From Cristatella mucedo (taxonomy: Eukaryota > Bryozoa > Phylactolaemata > Cristatellidae): 64,000 nt of DNA. The notes under the pieces are model-generated. The model was not told the DNA's origin. It saw only the letters and a list, made by a program, of their open reading frames with translations, and ran no database searches. A program made the translations under genes and the position numbers. Position 1 is the first letter of the stretch; the number at the start of each line of letters is the position of its first letter. This document shows positions 56,504-64,000 of this stretch, piece by piece. The DNA is taken from the NCBI GenBank assembly GCA_009760855.2, contig WPIO01000002.1, positions 4,744,001-4,808,000 on the forward strand, given 5' to 3'.

Positions 56504-57598
56504 AGCTAGAGCACTATAGAATGCTGTGGCGGTACGCGGCAGAAAACGAAGAGGAGCGCCATTGCCTTAGCCGTACCAATCCCGCGTCCGAAGCACGCGT
56601 ACAGTCTCATCGCAGTTGCCACGTGATGGCTGCAGGCGTCCGGTGGCAGCTGCAGACCGTGCAACGGCCGAGAATCGTGCGAAGCCGCAGACCACTGCGC
56701 CACTGACCTGTCGCTGAGCTCCAGTTCAACTCGAGTACAACTCGGTTGCCGGCCGCGAATCCTCGTGCACCACTGCCTCGGACCCAAGCCTTAACGTGGC
56801 TTCGGCTTGCAGGCCGCCTCACCGAACAATTGTGAGACGAACGGTTCCGAAACTTTATAATGCACATGACGTTAAGAATACCTCGGCAGTCGTAATCTGG
56901 TCACTGCAGGATGCCAGCATTTCAATGCTTACACTTAGTCTCTTATAGTGTTCGTTCTCCTCGTAAAATGCATGAGCTACGTTAAGCAGTCAGCCTTACC
57001 ACTGGCAACGTAACTAGTATTCCGTAACAGCCACGGTCGCCTTCAAGATCGCTGCGATCCAAAGGCGTCCCTCGCGAATTCGTGATGTTTGTATCATTGT
57101 TATTCCACGAGCTCCTGTAGCCCTGATCTACGTATAAGTTCAAAAGCGTTGCCACGCTTGGGGCAGCCGCAATGATGGCCGCCGCCTCGCCTGTGCTTTG
57201 AGTAAATATCGATCATTGGTGCAGCGGTGTGCCGAAGGGTGGGAAGGGTAGCATATGTCTGTGGATCAGCGCTGACATGGGGCACCAAAATGGTTGTCTA
57301 TTATACTGAGTGGGGCGCCATTTGTGCAGTTCGTCCCCTGGGCACAATATCCTAGGAATGCCCCTGCGTCGGTGTCACCAAAATATTCTCGATAGTTGCA
57401 ATAAAAAAACGTCACATCTTTCCGTAATTACACTCATCGCTTTTAATTCATTAAGTAAATATGGCGCTGCAGTTCCCTTATTTTCAACGACCTGTTCGAC
57501 GAACGCCCCGCCGAGGCATGGAGCTAATCCGATGCTTGCAAACATCTGTAATGCTATCGCAGGCTCTCTCAAGCATTCAAAAACGCGAATCAATGGAT
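56504..57598. other. Intergenic stretch, nothing recognised
   Basis: Open frames on both strands at 56510-56870 overlap one another and show no family pattern. Confidence 0.4.
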
Positions 57599-57599
57599 G

Positions 57600-59165
57600 T
57601 TATAATAATAATAATAATAATAATAATACACTTGATAAAGCGCCCTCAGAGAACTCAATCTCTCTCTAGGTGCTTTACATTTGCTGCAAAGGGAAATGCA
57701 ATTGGATGGTGAGTAAAATTTTGACAAACAAACAAAATGAATAAAATGGTCAGGGGTGACATGCACAGGGTCGGCATGCAAATGTGGTTAGTGGCAGCGT
57801 GCACAGTGTCAGCACGCATAAGCACGTGAAGGATGAATCACAGGGACCCACTAAATGCTGTCCTAAATAGGTATGTTTTAAAATTCTTTTTGAATGTGGT
57901 CAGGTCAGGGGATGTTCTGACGCAGGTCGGGAGGGAGTTCCAGGCTTTGGGAGCATACGAACTAAATGCACGGTCTCCAGAGGATTTGAGGTTTGTACGG
58001 GGTATTTGTAGACTGTTGGATTCCGAAAAGCGGGTGGTACGATGCTTGGCCTGATGGGGGAGTATATCTGACAGATAGGCTGGAGCCATAGAATGAAGGG
58101 ACCTAAAAGTGAGCGACTAAACCTTGAAGTCAATCCGTTGCTTGACTGGTAGCCAGTGCAGGTCGGCGAGAAGTGGAGTTATATGGCAACTGCGACGCTC
58201 TCGACAGACAAGCCTAGCTTCGGAGTTTTGCACCAGCTGCAATCGCCTGATCGCACATGCTGGTAGGCCAGCGAGCAGTGAGTTGCAGAAGTCGAGACGG
58301 GATGTCACGAATGCATGGACCAACTTACACGTGGTATCCTTATCTAAACAAGCCCGAATTTTATAAATACTATGAAGCTGAAAATAGGCAGATTTGATTG
58401 TGGAGCTGATATGGTCGTCTAACGAGATGTCGCTTTGGAATATGACACCTAGATTTCGAGCTGATTCAACTGGAGATATGCTGGCAGAGCCAATTTTGAA
58501 AGTCAGCCTTTCCAATTTCTGAATCACACTGGGTTTGCCCATAACTAGTAAGTTCGTTTTATCGTCATTTAGTTTTAGAAAATGTGCTGCCATCCATGTG
58601 CGGATGTCATCAATACATGCAGCAAGTGAGTTGAGAGAATTCGAGGTGCTCGAAGGCTGGGAGGGATCAAAGCAAAGGTACAACTGAGCGTCATCTGCAT
58701 AGAAGTGAAAGCCTAGATTGTGCTTGGCAATCACATCAGCAAGAGGGAGAGTATAAACCGTGAAAAGAACCGGACCTAGCACGGAGCCTTGAGGTACGCC
58801 ATATTTCAGAGGTACCTCAGATGATCTTTGTGCATTCACGTCAATACTCTGGATTCTCCCACTGAGATAGGACCTGAACCATTGCAGAGCAGTGTCAGTG
58901 ATGCCCAGGCGAGATGAGAGGCGCTCTAGAAGTACTTTGTGATCGATGGTATCAAAAGCTGCCGAAAGATCGAGCAAAACAAGCAGAGACACTCTACCCA
59001 TGTCTGCATTCCTAAGTAGGTCGTTGTATACCCTAAGCAATGCTGACTCTGTGGTGTGATTAGCTCCAAGCCAGACTGGAACTTACTAGCAAGGTGTGAG
59101 GTTTCGATATATGAGTTAAGCTGGTCCGCCACGACCCGTTTCAGTGTCTTTGATAGGATATGCGT
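57600..59165 (-). mobile_element. Longest LINE copy with RT motifs A, B and C
   Basis: (AAT)n at 57601-57629, tail stem, 3' UTR, then RT coding sequence up to about 59165 with one break near 58100 and another near 59050. 5'-truncated inside the RT domain. Confidence 0.92.
58117..59040 (-). pseudogene. LINE reverse transcriptase fragment with motifs A, B and C
   Basis: An uninterrupted 307-codon reading frame inside the LINE copy at 57600-59165. It shows RT motif A (LLDLSAAFDTIDH, about residues 21-33), motif B ([11 protein letters not shown], about 81-91) and motif C (FYADDAQLY, about 115), then the thumb region ([26 protein letters not shown]). The frame breaks near 58117 and resumes as 58089-57838, so the copy is disabled. 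The endonuclease part is missing because of 5' truncation. Confidence 0.85.
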
Positions 59166-59489
59166 AACCGCCAGTCGCTGTAGGCATCGGTCAACCTAAT
59201 CCCACAAATGCTCTATCGGGTGAAATGAAAAAGCTTCCAGGAAGTCACAGAGGCTTCAAAGAGGTTACCGACATATATAGAAACTCCGGGTTGCACATAA
59301 AAAAGATTTTAGACAGCTTCGCTCCCGTTACGATTAATGTCCGGCAATTGACTCGCCCAGTCGAATACGGTCACAGAAGAGTAACCGAACTCAAAATAAA
59401 TTGTAAAAAAATACCAAGGTTTTGCTGCGGCGGTGTGCTTTGGATCGTTTTCGCGTTGGAAGTATAATCCATTCCACGAAGTGCCTATT

Positions 59490-60215
59490 ACTTGGGAATC
59501 CCGACCTCCTCCCGTCTTGACTTCTATAACTCAATGCTTGCTGGCCTACCGGCATGTGCGATCAGGCGCTTACAGCTGGTGCAAAACTCTGCAGCTAGGC
59601 TTGTCTGTCGCGAGCGTCGCAGTTGCTACATCAGACCACTTCTCGCCGACCTGCACTGTCTACCAGTCAAGCAACGGATCGACTTCAAGGCTCTGTTGCT
59701 CACTTTTAGGTCACTTCATTCTTTGGCACCAGCCTATCTCTCAGATCTACTCCCCCACCAGGCCAAGCATCGTACCACCGGTTTTTCGGAATCCAACAGT
59801 TTACCACTACCTCGTACAAACATTAAATTCTTTGGAGACCGTGCATTTAGTTCGTATGCTCCCAAAGCCTGGAACTCACTGCCGACTTGCGTCAGCACAT
59901 CCCCTGACTTGACCGCACTTAAAAAAGAACTTAAAAACATGCCTATTTAGGACAGCATTTAGTGGGTCCCTGTGATTCGTCCTTCATGTGCTTATGCGGG
60001 ATGACGCTATGCATGCTTGCATGCAGCCACTAACCACACTTGCATGCTGACCCAGTGCATGTCACCCCTAACCATGTTATTCAAGTTGTTTATCAGGCAT
60101 GATATTAATCACCATTCAATCGCGTTTCCCTTTGAAGCAAATGAAAAGTGCCTAAAACAAGATTTTAGTTCTCTGAGGGTGCTTTATCAAGTGCATTATT
60201 AATATTATTATTATT
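59490..60215 (+). mobile_element. LINE 3' copy, forward strand
   Basis: An open 152-codon frame (59495-59950) covers the RT thumb ([20 protein letters not shown]) to a premature end after ELKNMPI. 3' UTR and tail follow to ATTATTATTATT at 60215. Faces the copy at 57600-59165, so the two meet 5' end to 5' end. Confidence 0.88.
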
Positions 60216-63200
60216 CGTCAAGAGGGTCGTAATAAACTTCTTGAGTCAAGAGGCCTGGTATGCGACGCAGGACTCCCAACGCCATTTCTCCCGAAGCACC
60301 CGATACCATGCACCTCTTCCCGACATTTGACAGCTCGCTGCAAGCATTTGGTTGAGTAGAGACTGCATGCTCCAGGTCATCGACAGGCTAAAGCCTCCCC
60401 ATGCAGTTCGAAAGAGCGTGGACTTGCTTTCATCACTCCATACAGCTCCACCCTAATATTGAGCTGATCCCAGCGTGATCCTCGCGGCCTCGGTCCACTC
60501 GAAGCGGCTTATCGTGTTCTTCTCGGAGATTCTCGGGGGTTCTCCCTTTGCGACTCGAGAATGCCGATCTGCCCAATAACTTATTCTGACAACTGCCACT
60601 GCCAACTCGCTTCCCAGAAGATTCTAGCAGGCATTGTGCATGAGCGCAAAAGTGCGCCAAACGGTCCCTTAACGCATCCAACTTGAGGAGTGTTTCCCGC
60701 CTGGTGGTAGCGCGGGGCCGGTCCGACCGAGAGGTCAGGATTCTAGCGTTCTCTATCTGCCTCACGTTGCACGCATCCTAACTCGCCGACATTGTAAGCT
60801 GACGCCCTGACACCAAGCACGAGCCGGTGCAACAACGACGAAATGCAGACACCGAGGGCTTCAACACTGGTGTATGTTGTCGACGCTCGCAGCGTTACAC
60901 CGCACAGCCGCTCTTCCCTCCGTCCTGTTTCCTGCTGCCCGCTCGTGTCCAGGCAGTGACTTACCCTTGTAAAAACATTACATCATTCGACTACAACCCC
61001 ATTTAACCCATAAACCAATAGAACATAAACCCGCCATAAACCATAAAACCACATGCCCGTGATCTCAAGAACAAATCTCAGCAGCAATACACTTAAGATC
61101 AAAGCACCATGCGGCATCATGTAAAAGGCACTTTACAACATAACAGCATCATCGCTGTCCAGCAACTGCAGTTAAAATGACCGGAAGTTAAAAGAAATCA
61201 CAGGTATTGATAAGATTTGTAGCACTTTGACCACACCGCGACCATCCAGCCGTATAAAATGCCAGAATTCTCCCCTCCACGAAGCTTAAATATGCGGCGA
61301 CCTTCTGCATGGCAGGTCGGCCTTTCCCGGGGAATCGATAAGTCCTAATGATTTGGCTTTGAAATTCCGGGTCGTGCGCAGTCTTAGGGTTTCAGCATAA
61401 GCTGATGGAGGGTCGCGTCTAGGTTTTATTTTCGCCAAGACCGCCATTTTTTAAGAAGTATAGAGGGTTTTGGCGTATTGTCCAAAAATTGCACCGTGTT
61501 CGTTGGAACTCGTACTTGGGTCTGTACTAATTGGTAAACAGAACCTACATCCCGGCTCCTGGACAGTTGTGGTGGAGTAAAAGCTGCTAATAGAGCAAAT
61601 CTGTAACCGAGACTATGGGGTGGGGTACTTCCTGCCAGACCACCGCATGTTCTAGCTAGGCCACTGTCGCTGTAGCACTGTAGCATAGTCGCTGTCTTAG
61701 TCCTTGACGCTAGGCAAACGGCTTTTAGATTAAACTCAAAACAACAATATCGCATGGGTCATCAATAGCATGGGAACAAAGCAGTGCTAGTGGGGAACCC
61801 TAGGTACTTGAGGTTACAGGTAGTACGTGGGAAAAACTATGCAGACACTCCCAAAAGCCGGATGGATGCCATCGGACCAAAGAAATCTTGACGGCAGCCT
61901 CGCCTAACCCGGAACTTCAGCCACTCGCCAGAGTTTACGAGGGATTTCGCTGCTGAACTCAAAAGCAGACCACGTCTCATTTTGCCGTGGGCTCCAGCTT
62001 AGAGGGAGAAGACCAATGAACAACGTACTACGGGGCTTGCGGAATAAAAATGGAAGTAACCCCCGAAGGGAAGGGACGCCGCCGGACTTTGCAATCTTAA
62101 AAGCAGCAGCTGCTATCTCACAAGTACCAATCACGACCCTAGAGGTACAAGTGACCGCGTAACTTGGACTCACAAGCAGGCACGTCTGAGCTCGCCGAGT
62201 GCCCCAGCTAAGGGAGCCCTACGAACAACTTACTACAGGGAACGTGAAATATACGTGCAATAATAGCGAGCGTGCTTGATTTTCATCACGCTCGGGCATT
62301 GGGTTCTCGTGACCTTCTATGATTGGCCGCATTTTCAGGGAGCGCTAGTCTTCTATCCTTCGGGATGCGACTTTGCGCTGGATTTAAAGTCCACACGTAC
62401 GAGCTTCGTCACTCCAATTGCCCAGATGAAAGTGCGTCATCGCCAGTTCAGCCCCGAGTCAAGGGCCACGCTAGGACCAGCCTGATGACCACCCAGCCAG
62501 CCGTATTGCAGTAATGCTACACTAGGCTACTAAACCGCCTTGCTTGGGTACAAATCCAAACCGTCAAATACTGTTGCGTTCAAGTTTACCTGGGGTCTTC
62601 CAGTAGGACAGCTCAGCTCAACAGTTCAGTTCATCTGTTATTGCTCGCGAAAGCGACCCTTTTATAGAGAGGCTAATCAAACGGGCACTCGTCTGCCGCT
62701 AGTTTGGCGACAACGACCTGACTACAAGGCAGCGAAACTAAGGCGTAGGGTGGCCGAGCAGGAAAACAGCCTACTCCGGTTCCTGGACATTTGCCACAAC
62801 GAAAGATGGCCACAAATTCAGGGAGTGGGCATATCACCTATTTCTATTAGTTTTTGTCTGTGCAGTGCATTATAATGATCGTGCTCTTAGGAGACTCCTT
62901 TTCATTCACTCTGAATACATTGGGCTTCACTAAGCAGAAAAAAGCTGCTCGGAACCGGAGATTTGCTTTCTTCTCTTGCGACTGTCGGCTGTGGCAAATG
63001 ACCACGCCCGTGCCCACTGGTCTCGGTTACGTATGCGCCATTTTTCCGGTCAATAGTTTAAGTATTTATTGCAGCAGGCCATTGAAGTATCATAATTTTT
63101 GTGGACTACCAGAGTCGTGCGATGAGGCCGTGGTTTCACCTGCGTCCGTGACGACAAGCCGACTGGGCCGACCCAGCTCTCCGTGCGCAGAGGATAAGCT

Positions 63201-63224
63201 GTCACCATTTTGCTAACATTTTAA
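60216..63224. other. Intergenic stretch, nothing recognised
   Basis: A minus-strand open frame of 110 codons (60765-60433) has a helical, charged middle part (LLKLDALRDRLAHFCAHAQ) but no family match or splice context. The rest shows no feature I can support. Confidence 0.4.
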
Positions 63225-63425
63225 TATGGAGGCTAACCATACTAACCATAATTACATGCTAACCCTATGCATTTCACCCCAAACCATGTTATTCTACTCA
63301 TGGAGCACGGTACCACTAACCATTCGATCGTGCTTCCTTTGCAGCAAATGTAAAGGGCTTAGAAAGAATTGATTTCTCTGTGGGCACTTTATCAATATAT
63401 TAATTGTATAATTATTCTCATTAAA
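63225..63425 (+). mobile_element. LINE 3' UTR and tail
   Basis: GCTAACCATACTAACCATAA, TTCCTTTGCAGCAAATGTAA, AGGGCTTAGAAAGAATTGAT and TGGGCACTTTATCAATATAT. Confidence 0.7.
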
Positions 63426-64000
63426 GAGAAATCCGGGGTTTCTAGCGCTTAACGGGACTCGTGTAGTTCATTAAAGAATTAGCACTCACGCAGCCGCCTA
63501 GCAATGTCTGGCTACAGCCACCTTCCACCTTCAATTCTGCTCAACGGATAAACAATTTGGCGTCGATTTCACGCTAATACCCGCGGTTGCACAATCTAAA
63601 GCTTCTCTCAAAGTTAGAAATGTCCTCTGGAATCGCGTCCGAGCTTTTGAAGCTGCTTACTGGCTTTGCGCTGAGAGGGCCGAGTGTATTCACTGACCTT
63701 GACAGTTATAAATGCTCAAAATGGAATTGTTGTAACTCGTTCGCGGCGCTGTAGCTGCTCTTGGATTATCCGGTGCAGTGCTCACGTCGCACAGCGCAGC
63801 AGCTGCCCAGCGTCGCAGTATCAAGGTGCAGCATCAAGAGGTGCCAGTATTTTGCTATATTTGCGCAGTCTTTGGTCCTTGCTAGTAATTGAGTGTACCA
63901 AGTTTCTGCTCGCATGCTAGTCTCTAAAACTGCTGCCTTAATGCGTGGGTGCTGACCGACGTAAAGTTAGCCGTGCCTAATATGGCCTACTTCATGCGCT
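63426..64000. other. Window end, nothing recognised
   Basis: No exon, RNA gene or repeat family identified. Confidence 0.4.

Overview
The window is animal (metazoan) nuclear DNA. The two recognisable genes are split by GT-AG introns of about 85 bp to 4 kb, and the rest is full of 5'-truncated non-LTR retrotransposons, tRNA-derived SINEs and microsatellites. The gene content (a fibrocystin-L-like receptor and an SLC15 peptide transporter) and the CR1/L2-type LINEs fit an invertebrate. I cannot name the species from the sequence.

Region by region. 1-8.2 kb: degenerate LINE and SINE copies, with three possible minus-strand exons (about 1.2-2.7 kb) of unknown function. 8.26-18.48 kb, minus strand: nine exons of a PKHD1L1 (fibrocystin-L)-like gene. 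It encodes a signal peptide, IPT/TIG domain 1, the start of IPT2, then directly the membrane-proximal C-terminal region and a transmembrane helix. The roughly 3,500 or more residues that normally lie between (further IPTs, PA14, G8 and beta-helix domains) have no coding space here. 18.5-30 kb: visibly GC- and CpG-rich and repeat-poor, with two minisatellites and no convincing gene. 30-38 kb: LINE copies and otherwise featureless DNA. 38.46-49.71 kb, minus strand: a complete eight-exon SLC15 (POT/PTR2) transporter of 608 codons, with all junctions in phase and 12 predicted membrane helices. 50-54.4 kb: SINE and LINE fragments. 55.07-56.50 kb: two direct repeats of about 290 bp flanking about 0.85 kb of gag-like sequence, read as a short non-autonomous LTR retrotransposon. 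57.6-60.2 kb: two converging LINE copies. 60.2-64 kb: little recognisable except a LINE 3' end.

The repeats form a linked system. The main LINE (CR1/L2-like; RT motifs AAFD, GVPQGS and YADD are visible) ends in a conserved stem-loop followed by (ATT)n. One tRNA-derived SINE family (SINE-A) carries the same stem-loop tail, as expected for a SINE mobilised by that LINE. A second tRNA-derived family (SINE-B) has a different tail. A second LINE family is present in at least two copies.

All exon boundaries come from reading splice sites and phase by eye. No database search, alignment program or composition count was run.
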